Below are positions 24,908-33,365 of a DNA stretch of 64,000 nucleotides, piece after piece; the stretch's first letter is position 1; each line of letters starts with the position of its first letter. The stretch comes from Porticoccus sp002341315 (GTDB lineage Bacteria; Pseudomonadota; Gammaproteobacteria; Pseudomonadales; Porticoccaceae). A program made the translations under genes and the position numbers. The notes under the pieces were generated by a model. That model was not told the DNA's origin. It saw only the letters and a program-made list of their open reading frames with translations, and searched no databases. The stretch lies in the NCBI RefSeq assembly GCF_047634355.1, contig NZ_JBLIAL010000008.1; one strand, 5' to 3'.

Positions 24908-26173
24908 GTGAAGGTTAGTATTGTTGGTGCGTATAACAGCAAGTTTGGTGCGTTCGTCAAACGCGACCGTGAAACCGGTGAAGTCGAGGACCTCAAATCC
25001 TTTTATGAATTGCTGACAGAGGCGGGAGCGGGTGCTATCGCCGATGCAGGATTGGAAGCAAAGGACATCGATGCCATCTGGGTCGGTTCCTGCTCTCCAT
25101 CTCTGTTCGTGAACCAGGAGCACGTCGGGCCGCTGGCGCTGGAGATTGATCCAGAAGGGTTACTCTTCAAGCCCACCACTCGCACCGAGGGCGCCTGTGC
25201 CACGTCTTCCCTGGCCATTTACAATGCCGCCTATGCGGTGGCTTCTGGTCGGTTCAAAAATGTGCTGGCGATCGGTGTCGAGAAGATGAACACCCTGGAT
25301 ACCGCAGGTGTGACCCACGCGCTGTCCTGTTGCTCCTACTGGCCGGAAGAAGGCAATAAGGGCATGACCTTCCCCGGTCTGTTTGCCGAACTGGCTAAGG
25401 CTTACCAGGAGAAAGAAGAGCTCTCCCCGGAACAGTTGCGCATCATGCTGGCCCATGTGACTGCCCTGAACTACCGCAATGGTATCCAGAATCCACTGGC
25501 GCATTTTGGCCCCGGTAGCATTCCGGACATCAACAAGCTGACCACCGCCGAGGCGATTCTCAACCTGCCGGAATCGGGCAAGGGCAGCAACCCGATGATC
25601 GCTCCGCCGTTGCGCCTGCACGACTGCTCACTGATTACCGACGGGGCCGCTGCAGTGGTGCTCACATCCAGCGACAATGCCAAAGCCAGTTTCAATCATG
25701 CCGTTGAGCTGTCCGGTATCGGTCATGTGACCGACCGGATGATGCTCAAGGAACGCATCGGCCGCCTGCATGAGCTTCGCGCCACCCGTCATGCCGTTGA
25801 CCTGGCTCTGAAAGAGGCAGGTGCCACCGTGGACGATCTCGATCTGGCGGAGGTCCATGACTGCTTTACCATTAACCAACTTCTCTGCGTCGAAGCCATC
25901 GGCCTGTCCGAGTCCGGTCGTGCCGGTTACGATTTCATGAGTGGTAAATACGACCCGGACAGTGACTGTCCGATCAACCTGTCCGGTGGCCTGAAATCCA
26001 AGGGCCACCCGGTGGGTGCCACCGGAGCATCAATGCACGCGCTGGTCTACAAGCAACTGGTAGGTGCGCCGATCGGCGTGGCGGCCAAGGGCAATCCCGA
26101 AGTGGCGATGACCGTCAATATCGGTGGCTCCGGTGTGACCAATTGTGTCTCGGTGATGCGCCGACTCAAATAG
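24908..26173 (+). CDS. SCP2/SCP-x-type thiolase
   Basis: 421 residues of the SCP-x subgroup of thiolases. The nucleophile Cys97 lies in EGACATSS; HDCF is near residue 318 and GHPVGATG near residue 367. The C-terminal Cys motif of classical thiolases is replaced by IGGSGVTN, as usual in this subgroup. Predicted to split a beta-ketoacyl-CoA (for example benzoylacetyl-CoA) into acyl-CoA and acetyl-CoA, completing the pathway. The GTG start at 24908 is preceded by GAGGA at a spacing of about 7 nt. It lies 91 bp after the ligase gene. Confidence 0.85.
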   Translation: MKVSIVGAYNSKFGAFVKRDRETGEVEDLKSFYELLTEAGAGAIADAGLEAKDIDAIWVGSCSPSLFVNQEHVGPLALEIDPEGLLFKPTTRTEGACATSSLAIYNAAYAVASGRFKNVLAIGVEKMNTLDTAGVTHALSCCSYWPEEGNKGMTFPGLFAELAKAYQEKEELSPEQLRIMLAHVTALNYRNGIQNPLAHFGPGSIPDINKLTTAEAILNLPESGKGSNPMIAPPLRLHDCSLITDGAAAVVLTSSDNAKASFNHAVELSGIGHVTDRMMLKERIGRLHELRATRHAVDLALKEAGATVDDLDLAEVHDCFTINQLLCVEAIGLSESGRAGYDFMSGKYDPDSDCPINLSGGLKSKGHPVGATGASMHALVYKQLVGAPIGVAAKGNPEVAMTVNIGGSGVTNCVSVMRRLK

Positions 26174-26184
26174 TGCTTTCCTCC

Positions 26185-26230
26185 CTGACAGGCTGCGGAC
26201 CGGCTACTGGTTCGCCCCTGCCAGTTTTTT
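26185..26230 (+). terminator. Terminator of the apc operon
   Basis: CTGACAGG (26185-26192) pairs with CCTGCCAG (26217-26224) with one mismatch, and TTTTTT follows at 26225-26230. It begins 12 bp after the thiolase stop, which marks the operon end and separates the reductase gene. Confidence 0.65.
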
Positions 26231-26298
26231 GGCCTCTTCCCGTCGTCCAAAAAGTCTTGATTCCAATCAAACTTCTTAAACTTTTGTTGTCACAGTAT

Positions 26299-26327
26299 TT
26301 GTTTTCCTGTGGGCTTGGTTTAATAAT
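26299..26327 (+). promoter_or_regulatory. Possible sigma-70 promoter of the reductase gene
   Basis: TTGTTT (26299-26304) and AATAAT (26322-26327) are separated by 17 bp. The region is AT-rich and sits between the terminator above and the SDR gene. It is a weak match and is listed as a candidate only. Confidence 0.3.
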
Positions 26328-26434
26328 TGTCCCGTGGGTTATGATAGAGCTGGTTCCGGCAAGCTATTTTGCACAGCATGCTGGGTACCGGTAGTTGTAG
26401 ATGTAGCTAGAATAAAAAATCAGGAGATAATGAG

Positions 26435-27157
26435 ATGCCAAAAGTAGCACTGGTGACTGGGGGGACAAGAGGTATTGGTGAAGTCATTGCTATTGAACTC
26501 AAGGAAGCGGGCTATCTGACGGTGGCCAATTACGGAGGGAATGATGAGCGGGCCAGCGAGTTCAGGGAGCGCACCGGTATTCCCACCTACAAGTTTGATG
26601 TATCCGACTTTGATGCCTGTAAAAATGGCATCGACGTGATAGAGCGCGAAGTCGGGCCTATCTCTATTTTGGTCAATAACGCGGGGATCACCCGTGACGG
26701 TACTCTGCATAAAATGTCCCAGAAATCCTGGCAGGAGGTGCTGGATACCAATCTGGGCTCCTGTTTCAACATGAGCCGCTGTGTGATTGAGGGCATGCGT
26801 GAGCGCCGTTTTGGTCGTATCGTCAATATCGGCTCACTGAACGGTCAGGCGGGTCAGTATGGACAGGTCAATTACGCTGCGGCCAAGTCCGGGATTCACG
26901 GCTTTACCAAGGCGCTGGCGCTGGAAGGTGCGAGCATGGGGATCACGGTTAATGCGGTAGCCCCAGGCTATGTGGAAACTGATATGGTGAGGGCCGTGCC
27001 AGCCGCCGTGTTGGAAAAAATTGTTGCCCGTATTCCCGTTGGTCGGCTTGGTTCCGCCCATGATATCGCTCGGGGCGTACTGTTTCTGGTGTCGGATGAG
27101 AGTGGTTTTATTACAGGCTCTACCCTGTCCATCAACGGTGGCCAGCACATGTACTAG
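26435..27157 (+). CDS. PhaB-like acetoacetyl-CoA reductase (SDR family)
   Basis: A 240-residue short-chain dehydrogenase. It shows VTGGTRGIG at residues 7-15, NNAGITRDG near residue 85, a catalytic Ser in GSLNGQ, and YAAAKSG near residue 148. The block GQYGQVNYAAAKSGIHGFTKALA strongly resembles NADPH acetoacetyl-CoA reductases of polyhydroxybutyrate synthesis. Here it may reduce or oxidise a beta-keto/hydroxyacyl-CoA of the pathway, or feed PHB; no phaC is in the window. Its own promoter is likely because a terminator precedes it. It converges on the regulator gene. Confidence 0.8.
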   Translation: MPKVALVTGGTRGIGEVIAIELKEAGYLTVANYGGNDERASEFRERTGIPTYKFDVSDFDACKNGIDVIEREVGPISILVNNAGITRDGTLHKMSQKSWQEVLDTNLGSCFNMSRCVIEGMRERRFGRIVNIGSLNGQAGQYGQVNYAAAKSGIHGFTKALALEGASMGITVNAVAPGYVETDMVRAVPAAVLEKIVARIPVGRLGSAHDIARGVLFLVSDESGFITGSTLSINGGQHMY

Positions 27158-27191
27158 CGCCGGAGCCTTTTATTTACTTTATTTCTTATTC

Positions 27192-29207
27192 TCAGGTCGG
27201 CTTCTTCAGATGGTATTTTTTCATTTTCTGGTAGAGCGTACTCTTGGCGATGCCCAAGTGTTTGGCCGCTTGGGTCATGTTGCCTTCCGCCTGTTTGATG
27301 GCGGCCTCAATGGTGGATTTTTCAACCCTGTCCAGATTACCCTGGGGTGGTGTGATGAAGGCGTTGACGTGCTCCGGCTCTAAATTGCTTTCCCCTGGCC
27401 GATAACCTTCGGGGAGATCGTCAATCGTCAGGGTTTCGTTTGTGGACATAAAACACATGCACTCCACCACATTGGCCAGTTCACGGATATTGCCGGGCCA
27501 CTCGCGGCTTTTCAGGGCCGTCATCAGGCCCGGTGAGAAGCGTTTCGCTGAGATGTCGTCGGTTTTGCGGATGCGCGCCATCACCAATTGAGCGATTCCT
27601 TCGATATCTTCCTTGCGGCCCGACAGTGGGTCGAGACTGATGGTCACGGTGGATAGCCGGAAATACAGATCCTTGCGGAACAGCCCCTCGTTCACAGCGC
27701 CTTTCAGGTCGCGGTTGGTGGCAGCAATCAGTCGGAAATCCACAGGGATTGGTTTGATGTCCCCCACCCGGTAAATTTTTTTCTCCTGCAGTACCCGCAA
27801 AAACACCGGCTGCAATTCCAGCGGCAGTTCGCCAATTTCGTCGAGGAACAAGGTGCCGCCATTGGCCGCCTCGATTTTGCCCATCATGCCGCCCTTGCGT
27901 GCGCCCGTGAACGCCCCCTCCACATGGCCGAACAGCTCACTGCTGAGAATATCCCGGGTGAAGCCACCGCAATTGAGGTCGATAAACGGCCCGTCAGCGT
28001 ACTGGCTGCTGTCGTGGATGGCCTTGGCAAACACTTCCTTGCCGACCCCGGTATCGCCCAGGATCAACACTGGCAGCGGCGTATTTGCCGCCTTGCGGGC
28101 CTTGTCCGCGCTGGCCTGAAAAGAGGGGCTCTTGCCGTAGATATCATCAAACGGATCGAGACTGCCTGCCGGGCTGGCGGCCAGTGGCTCGGCCGTGGGC
28201 TTGGCGGCAGAGCGGCGCGGTGATGGCACCAGCACCTGAAAACCGACGATATTGCCCTTGTGAAGTATCGGTTCTACCCAATCCTCCGACACCCACAATC
28301 CTGCGTCGTGCGGGTAGACGATTTCATCGCCGCCGAAGCGCTGCATGGAGAGGCGCCGTTTGGTTTCGGGATCGTAGTCGATACCCAGGGAGTCCAGCGC
28401 GGCAGCGGCGTTGGCGGTGGAGTTGATCAGTCGGCCCTGTTTGTCCAGCAGCAGCTTGCCGGTGTTGCGGTAGTGGCCGAACTGGCTGTTGCTGTGTTCG
28501 ATGATCAGACTCCACAGGTCCGAGGTCTTTTTCGCCAGGCCCGATTGAATCTGGCTGGCCCAGGCCACCACCAGCGGTACGTGGAATTTATCGTAAATGC
28601 TGCACAGTCCGGACAGGTCAATCACGCCCATCATCTGGTTGTCGTAGGGGTCGGCGATGACCGCCGCCGTACAGGTCCAGGGTTTAAAGCCCTGAATGTA
28701 GTGTTCTTCGCCGTGCACCTGGGTCGGCTTGCGGGTTGCCATGGCGGTGCCCACGGCGTTGGAGCCGGAGTGGCCCTCATTCCAGCCACTGCCCTCCACC
28801 AGTCCGATATCCCGGGCATCGTCAATGGTTCTGGGGTCGCCAACAATCTGCAGGTTCAGTCCCTGGTAGTCGGTCAGATAGAGGATGGTCTCGAGATCCT
28901 GCAGAAACAGGCGCGCCTGTTCCAGCACAGGTTCGGCGCACAGCAATAAATCGGAGTTTCTCAGCCGGTGGTGGGACAGGGTGTTTTCAGACACCAGCAG
29001 TGGTGCCGCCTTCTGTTCCGGGTTCACGCCCTGGGACAGGCAGCGCTCCCAGGAGCTGGCAATGACGTCGCGGATCGGCAGATCCTTGGCCTGGCTACCC
29101 TTGCAGAGAAATTGCTCCCACGCGCGATCAATCCCCCGCTGGGCATTCAGGCTGTCGCCACCGGGCCGATAAATCAGGCCGGGCTTTTTAGTACTTGAGC
29201 CCCTCAC
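27192..29207 (-). CDS. AcoR-type sigma-54-dependent transcriptional activator
   Basis: 671 residues. A GAF-like sensor (about 85-225) and a further linker domain precede the AAA+ domain (about 355-580). This has Walker A GDTGVGKE (384-391), the sigma-54 contact loop GAFTGA (431-436) and Walker B LFLDEIGE (453-460). A Fis-type helix-turn-helix (about 630-668) follows. AcoR-family proteins sense small catabolic substrates such as acetoin, alcohols or ketones. GTG 29207 is the start, with GGAGG about 8 nt upstream. It is divergent from the DUF1302 gene and close to three -24/-12 promoter candidates. Confidence 0.92.
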   Translation of the reverse strand: MRGSSTKKPGLIYRPGGDSLNAQRGIDRAWEQFLCKGSQAKDLPIRDVIASSWERCLSQGVNPEQKAAPLLVSENTLSHHRLRNSDLLLCAEPVLEQARLFLQDLETILYLTDYQGLNLQIVGDPRTIDDARDIGLVEGSGWNEGHSGSNAVGTAMATRKPTQVHGEEHYIQGFKPWTCTAAVIADPYDNQMMGVIDLSGLCSIYDKFHVPLVVAWASQIQSGLAKKTSDLWSLIIEHSNSQFGHYRNTGKLLLDKQGRLINSTANAAAALDSLGIDYDPETKRRLSMQRFGGDEIVYPHDAGLWVSEDWVEPILHKGNIVGFQVLVPSPRRSAAKPTAEPLAASPAGSLDPFDDIYGKSPSFQASADKARKAANTPLPVLILGDTGVGKEVFAKAIHDSSQYADGPFIDLNCGGFTRDILSSELFGHVEGAFTGARKGGMMGKIEAANGGTLFLDEIGELPLELQPVFLRVLQEKKIYRVGDIKPIPVDFRLIAATNRDLKGAVNEGLFRKDLYFRLSTVTISLDPLSGRKEDIEGIAQLVMARIRKTDDISAKRFSPGLMTALKSREWPGNIRELANVVECMCFMSTNETLTIDDLPEGYRPGESNLEPEHVNAFITPPQGNLDRVEKSTIEAAIKQAEGNMTQAAKHLGIAKSTLYQKMKKYHLKKPT

Positions 29208-29332
29208 TGTGGGTGACCTCCCCCTTTATTTGGGTTGTGAGCCGGGTAATCGGCAATGACGTGGAAAATCCATCGTCTGCGCTCACTGTTGTTGGGCATT
29301 GCTTAATGCCTGATTGCGCCCTGCTGGCATTG

Positions 29333-29370
29333 CCCGCCGGATTAAAATGCCACCCGCCGGATTAAAATGC
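29333..29370 (+). repeat. Two 18-bp direct repeats
   Basis: CCCGCCGGATTAAAATGC occurs at 29333-29350 and again, identical, at 29353-29370, a 20-bp period (about two helical turns). It could be a regulator site or a chance duplication. Confidence 0.7.
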
Positions 29371-29415
29371 TGAAAGTTTCGGGTGGGAGTGACCGATAAT
29401 AACACGCAGTGTCAT

Positions 29416-29463
29416 GACCTGTCAGTCCGTTCGTAATGACCTGCCCCCTGACCTGTCTGACAG
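29416..29463 (+). promoter_or_regulatory. Cluster of GACCTGTC boxes, possible enhancer sites
   Basis: GACCTGTC at 29416-29423, GACCTGCC at 29438-29445 and GACCTGTC at 29450-29457. The last continues into an 11-bp palindrome ending at 29463. The reverse form GACAGGTC occurs once at 15305-15312 upstream of the apc promoter. Binding by the neighbouring activator is an inference. Confidence 0.35.
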
Positions 29464-29708
29464 CGTGGCGGGCCCCGGATTGTTGACCCGCCGGGACTGC
29501 TTGGCAAAAAAAAGCCTGAAACCCAATAAATTGGACTTGCCATGATTTTTCTTTAATCATACGATTTGCGTCGGGGTTCGTACGATAATAAAACGTTTAA
29601 TGTCGTGAAAACCCCATGAACAAAGGCGTTCAGCGAAGAGGATGTGACCGGAGGACCCTCGATAACCCGTGTATTGACCGTTTTTCGGACGCAATTACCA
29701 CATTTATG

Positions 29709-29724
29709 TGGCAAAACTGTTGTT
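29709..29724 (+). promoter_or_regulatory. Weak sigma-54 promoter candidate before the DUF1302 gene
   Basis: TGGCAAAACTGTTGTT keeps TGGCA and TTG at correct spacing but has GT in place of the important GC at -12. A start near 29735 would give a leader of about 80 nt. Listed because two better sites occur nearby. Confidence 0.3.
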
Positions 29725-29816
29725 GCTGTTGGGGGCGAAGCTGTTTATATTTCGCATTGCTGTGCGGAATGTGCGGCGGCAACTAATAATATTTAATAAA
29801 TTAGTGGGAGAAGAAA

Positions 29817-31655
29817 ATGGTGATGAAAAACAACACCAGCATCAAGAAAGTAGGTGGCTTTCTGCTGGGCTTTGGGGGGCTGATGGCCGCCGCAAGCCCG
29901 ACGTTTGCAGCCGATTTTGACTACGGTTTGGACGATAGTTTTTTTAAGATCAGCTATAACGGCTACGTCCGCACCACCGTCGGTGTACTACTGCAGGATT
30001 CAAAAGAAACTGCTGCCGACGATAAATGGCGCATGAGTCAGGCGCGGGCCACCGTCAACGTCGACTGGGACATCAAGACCGGGCCGCTGAACTGGCGGGT
30101 GGTCACCCGGGTCGAGGAGGAGTACAAAACCGATTACCTGGAAGACCTGTCCGAGCGCATGGACAAGCAATATGCTGTCCTCAATGGGGTTCTTCCCGGG
30201 CTGGATAACCGCGGTACTTATGGTCGCTATGGCACCGAAGGCAGTTTCATGGACCAGTATGAAACCACCGACGAGATCATGGACATTGTTCGCGAGATCT
30301 ACTTCGACTGGCAGATCACCGACCGCCTGTTCGCCCGTATCGGCCGCCAGCAGCTGGTGTGGGGGGAGTCCGACTTCTTCCAGGCGATGGACGTGGTACA
30401 TGGCTACGACTTCCGCCAGCGGTTGTTCTATGAGAACAACGAAGAGTGGCGCAAGCCGCTGTTCCTGTTGAACTTCGTCTATGAAGTCCATGAGTGGGAC
30501 GGTATGTTGAATTTCTATATTCGCCCGGGGCTGGATCGCGCGGTGGACATGGGTAGCAACTACAATCTCGAGGGCGGTCGCTGGATCCCCACTCCCTACC
30601 GCGGGGTTGACTTTACCCAGGTGACCGATGCCTATAACGAAGACCACAACAAGGGCGACTGGGACGACTGGACCTACGGTATCCGCTGGAACGGCCGCTG
30701 GGGCTCCGCCGGTTACTCGTTCTCCTATATGAAAACCTTTAACCCGCAACCGGTCATCAACCCGAACCTGAACTTGAATGCAGGTGGCACTCTTGAGGCG
30801 TTTGGTGCTTACTATGGTGTAGGTGACGCAGAAGATCCCTTAGGTTTCAGGAGTATCGGTAATCCTGTCCCCGGTCAGTATAATATGCCCGTGGATAAGG
30901 CGCTTGCAGGTTATGGTGATGGTTACCGAGGCGATAAACTGCTGGGTGAGTGGCTGTATCCAGAAATCGACGTGTTCGGTTTTACTATCAACTACTTCAG
31001 CATGGCAATGGACTCCACCCTGAGTGCCGAAGTGGCGTTTATTCCGAACAAGCCCTACAACTACGGCCAGTTGAAGTCTGACCTGCCGGGTTGGGGTGGT
31101 ATCAAAGAGAAGGATACCCTGAACGTCATGCTGCGGATCGACAAGGAGTTCAAGTGGCAGGAAATTCTCGGTACCCACCGTCCATCGCTGTCCAGTATCC
31201 AGCTGTTTGATACCTGGATTATCAACCGCAAGAAAAGCGATGAGATTGTCGAGTTCGCCTCCTTCGGTGAAGAGAAATCCGAACACACTGTCTACCTGAC
31301 CCTGTTCACCCTGCTGAACTACACCCGTGACACCATTAACCCCTCGCTGGTGGTCGGTACCGACCTCACCAACGGCGGCGGTTTTGTGATCCCGGCGGTG
31401 GAGTTTGTCTGGGGTAACGACTGGCGCCTGAAGGTGGAAGCTGACCTGTGGTGGAACGACGGCGACCGCAAAAAAGTCTGTGGTAAAGCAGAAAACAATG
31501 CATCAGATCCTTCCGCAGTGGGTGATCTCGGTGTAAGCGGTTGTAGTAAAGCTGTCGGTGATGACCTGCTTGGTGTGCGTGAAAATGATGCCTCCTTTAT
31601 GGACTGGTTCGCCCGCGACAACCAGCTGGTCTTCAAGCTGACCAGACAGTTCTAA
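29817..31655 (+). CDS. DUF1302 family outer-membrane protein
   Basis: 612 residues with a signal peptide (VGGFLLGFGGLMAAASPTFAA) and a long beta-rich, aromatic-rich body ending in LTRQF, typical of outer-membrane barrels. DUF1302 proteins commonly occur next to DUF1329, Ycf48-like and RND genes, often with catabolic genes for hydrophobic compounds; their biochemical role is not firmly established. GGGAG lies about 6 nt before ATG 29817. It follows the divergent AcoR-type regulator and is likely co-transcribed with the DUF1329 gene 84 bp downstream. Confidence 0.85.
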   Translation: MVMKNNTSIKKVGGFLLGFGGLMAAASPTFAADFDYGLDDSFFKISYNGYVRTTVGVLLQDSKETAADDKWRMSQARATVNVDWDIKTGPLNWRVVTRVEEEYKTDYLEDLSERMDKQYAVLNGVLPGLDNRGTYGRYGTEGSFMDQYETTDEIMDIVREIYFDWQITDRLFARIGRQQLVWGESDFFQAMDVVHGYDFRQRLFYENNEEWRKPLFLLNFVYEVHEWDGMLNFYIRPGLDRAVDMGSNYNLEGGRWIPTPYRGVDFTQVTDAYNEDHNKGDWDDWTYGIRWNGRWGSAGYSFSYMKTFNPQPVINPNLNLNAGGTLEAFGAYYGVGDAEDPLGFRSIGNPVPGQYNMPVDKALAGYGDGYRGDKLLGEWLYPEIDVFGFTINYFSMAMDSTLSAEVAFIPNKPYNYGQLKSDLPGWGGIKEKDTLNVMLRIDKEFKWQEILGTHRPSLSSIQLFDTWIINRKKSDEIVEFASFGEEKSEHTVYLTLFTLLNYTRDTINPSLVVGTDLTNGGGFVIPAVEFVWGNDWRLKVEADLWWNDGDRKKVCGKAENNASDPSAVGDLGVSGCSKAVGDDLLGVRENDASFMDWFARDNQLVFKLTRQF

Positions 31656-31739
31656 TAAAGATAATAATGAAAATTTGTGCAACTATTGGAAAACCGGATA
31701 GTCACAAATAAGACTTATTTTAAAACTGGGAGTATGACT

Positions 31740-33191
31740 ATGTATAAGAAGTTACTAACGGCGTCGGTCGTGGCATCAATGGGCTTTGCGCCCTTGATGG
31801 CATCGGCGGAAGACGAAACAGCGCTGCCGCTGTATGCAACAGACCGGGAGCCCGGTTATGTGCAGCCAACGGCAGACGGTTCCAAACCTAACCCGGTGTT
31901 CTACGGCAGCCCGGCGAAAGCTGGCCGCTGGGACAACGGCAAACCTGATATGGAAGCGGAACAACTGCCCGAAGGCGTGACCGAAGACCAGGTAATGAAA
32001 GCAGGTACCGTGATCAACGCGGCCAACTTTGACAAGGTCAAGGACATGTATTTCGAAGGTAAGCGTGTCGGCGACATGATTACCGAGAAAATCGAGTGGA
32101 TGATTCGGGAAAAGAACCTGGCGATGAATATCCGTCATTCGGAATTTATCGAGATGGACGAGAAGTACATGCAGGCCACTCAGGATGGTAAGGGCAAAGT
32201 AAAATTTGACCCCGAAACCCGTGCAGTGTCTGGCTGGGAAGCCGGTATGTTCTTTGACCCGCAAGAAATCTCTATGGACGACCCCCACGCCGGTGACAAA
32301 CTGATCTGGAACCTGCGTTCACCGACTTACGGTGCGACCATGGACTTGCGTCACATCTCCTGGGTGTTCCTCGACGGTGAAGACGGCATGGAGCGTATCC
32401 AGCGCTGGTGGGCTCGTCGCTACTACATGGAAGGCCGTCTCGATGGTGGTCCGCTGGTAGAAGGTGATGGCGATATCATGCAAAAAACCGTTCTGGTGGC
32501 AATCTATCCCCAGGATATTAAAGGTATCGGTATCTTCTCTGTACGCTACAATGACCCCACTGCGGAAACACCGGATGACGTTTGGGCTTATCTGAAGTCT
32601 GTTCGCCGTGCACGTCGTCTGTCCGGTAACGCCTGGATGGATCCAATTGGTGGTACGGTACAGCTGTACGATGACTGGGATATCTGGGATGCGGTACCAA
32701 CCAAATACAAAGATGTAAAACTGGTTGATCGTCGATATGTATTTGCGATTGCTCACGCACCGCTGATGACTGTGGATCTGCGTTTCAGAAACACCATTCA
32801 GGAGTTCCCTGCAGTTGGCATGGACATTCCGCCTCACTACTTCCCCGCGCCCCAGGTGCAGTGGGAGCCACGTGAAGTATGGGTAATCGAAGGCACCCCG
32901 CCCGATGTTCACCCCTACAGCAAGAAAGTGGTGTATATGGAAGTCGATTATCCTCGTCCCTACCTGGGTGAGGCCTACGACAAAAACGGTGAATTCTGGA
33001 AAGGCTTTATCTTCCAGAACCGTCTCGACGTAGGTGATGATGGCTACAAGGCGCTGATGCCGGTAGTTGGTCACATCATTGACTTTAAAGCAGACTTCGC
33101 GACCAACTGGTCTTCCAACATGAAAGCCAATCCGGCCGGTGTTGAAGAAACAGACGTCACGCTGCAAACGTTGATTGCACTGGCTCGTTAA
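31740..33191 (+). CDS. DUF1329 family periplasmic protein (LolB-like fold)
   Basis: 483 residues with a clear signal peptide (MYKKLLTASVVASMGFAPLMASA). DUF1329 is annotated as related to outer-membrane lipoprotein-sorting folds, suggesting lipid or hydrophobic ligand handling in the periplasm. The open frame extends to 31677 and another ATG lies at 31734. CTGGGAG at 31726-31732 leaves only 1 nt to 31734 but 7 nt to 31740, so 31740 is taken. It pairs with the DUF1302 gene. It ends before a hairpin/promoter region at 33213-33260. Confidence 0.85.
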   Translation: MYKKLLTASVVASMGFAPLMASAEDETALPLYATDREPGYVQPTADGSKPNPVFYGSPAKAGRWDNGKPDMEAEQLPEGVTEDQVMKAGTVINAANFDKVKDMYFEGKRVGDMITEKIEWMIREKNLAMNIRHSEFIEMDEKYMQATQDGKGKVKFDPETRAVSGWEAGMFFDPQEISMDDPHAGDKLIWNLRSPTYGATMDLRHISWVFLDGEDGMERIQRWWARRYYMEGRLDGGPLVEGDGDIMQKTVLVAIYPQDIKGIGIFSVRYNDPTAETPDDVWAYLKSVRRARRLSGNAWMDPIGGTVQLYDDWDIWDAVPTKYKDVKLVDRRYVFAIAHAPLMTVDLRFRNTIQEFPAVGMDIPPHYFPAPQVQWEPREVWVIEGTPPDVHPYSKKVVYMEVDYPRPYLGEAYDKNGEFWKGFIFQNRLDVGDDGYKALMPVVGHIIDFKADFATNWSSNMKANPAGVEETDVTLQTLIALAR

Positions 33192-33212
33192 TTCGAACCG
33201 GTTCGTTCTGAA

Positions 33213-33256
33213 ACAGGGCTGTCAGGCAAACCTAATCGTTTATCTGGCAGCTCTGT
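33213..33256 (+). terminator. Hairpin after the DUF1329 gene, possible terminator
   Basis: The arms ACAGGGCTGTCAG (33213-33225) and CTGGCAGCTCTGT (33244-33256) pair over 13 bp if two G-U pairs are allowed. The tail (TGCAGTTTAC) is poor in T. The right arm overlaps the -24/-12 promoter candidate, so one sequence may serve both purposes. Confidence 0.45.
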
Positions 33257-33260
33257 TGCA
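33245..33260 (+). promoter_or_regulatory. Strong sigma-54 (-24/-12) promoter candidate before the Ycf48-RND genes
   Basis: TGGCAGCTCTGTTGCA matches TGGCA-N6-TTGCA completely at the conserved GG and GC and their spacing. Transcription would start near 33272, giving a leader of about 95 nt to ATG 33366. It is the best sigma-54 match seen in the window. Confidence 0.6.
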
Positions 33261-33365
33261 GTTTACACACTGAAAAATCAATAAAAACGACCGATCAGAC
33301 GGTGTTCTTAGCACTGTAGTAGTAAAGGTGGCCTTTCTGGTCATTTAGATTTTTTTGGGGGTTTT

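Larger units (their letters stand above)
29208..29816 (+). other. Intergenic region between the regulator and the DUF1302 gene
   Basis: 609 bp without a credible gene. It contains an 18-bp direct repeat (29333-29370), three GACCTGTC-like boxes (29416-29457) including a CTGTCTGACAG palindrome at 29453-29463, two TACGAT motifs 21 bp apart (29560, 29581) and a weak sigma-54 promoter candidate (29709-29724). Short frames here lack ribosome binding sites. Confidence 0.55.

Noticed and set aside
26340..26400. Possible sigma-54 promoter before the PhaB-like gene
   Set aside because: GG and GC elements can be found but their spacing is off by one or more bases.
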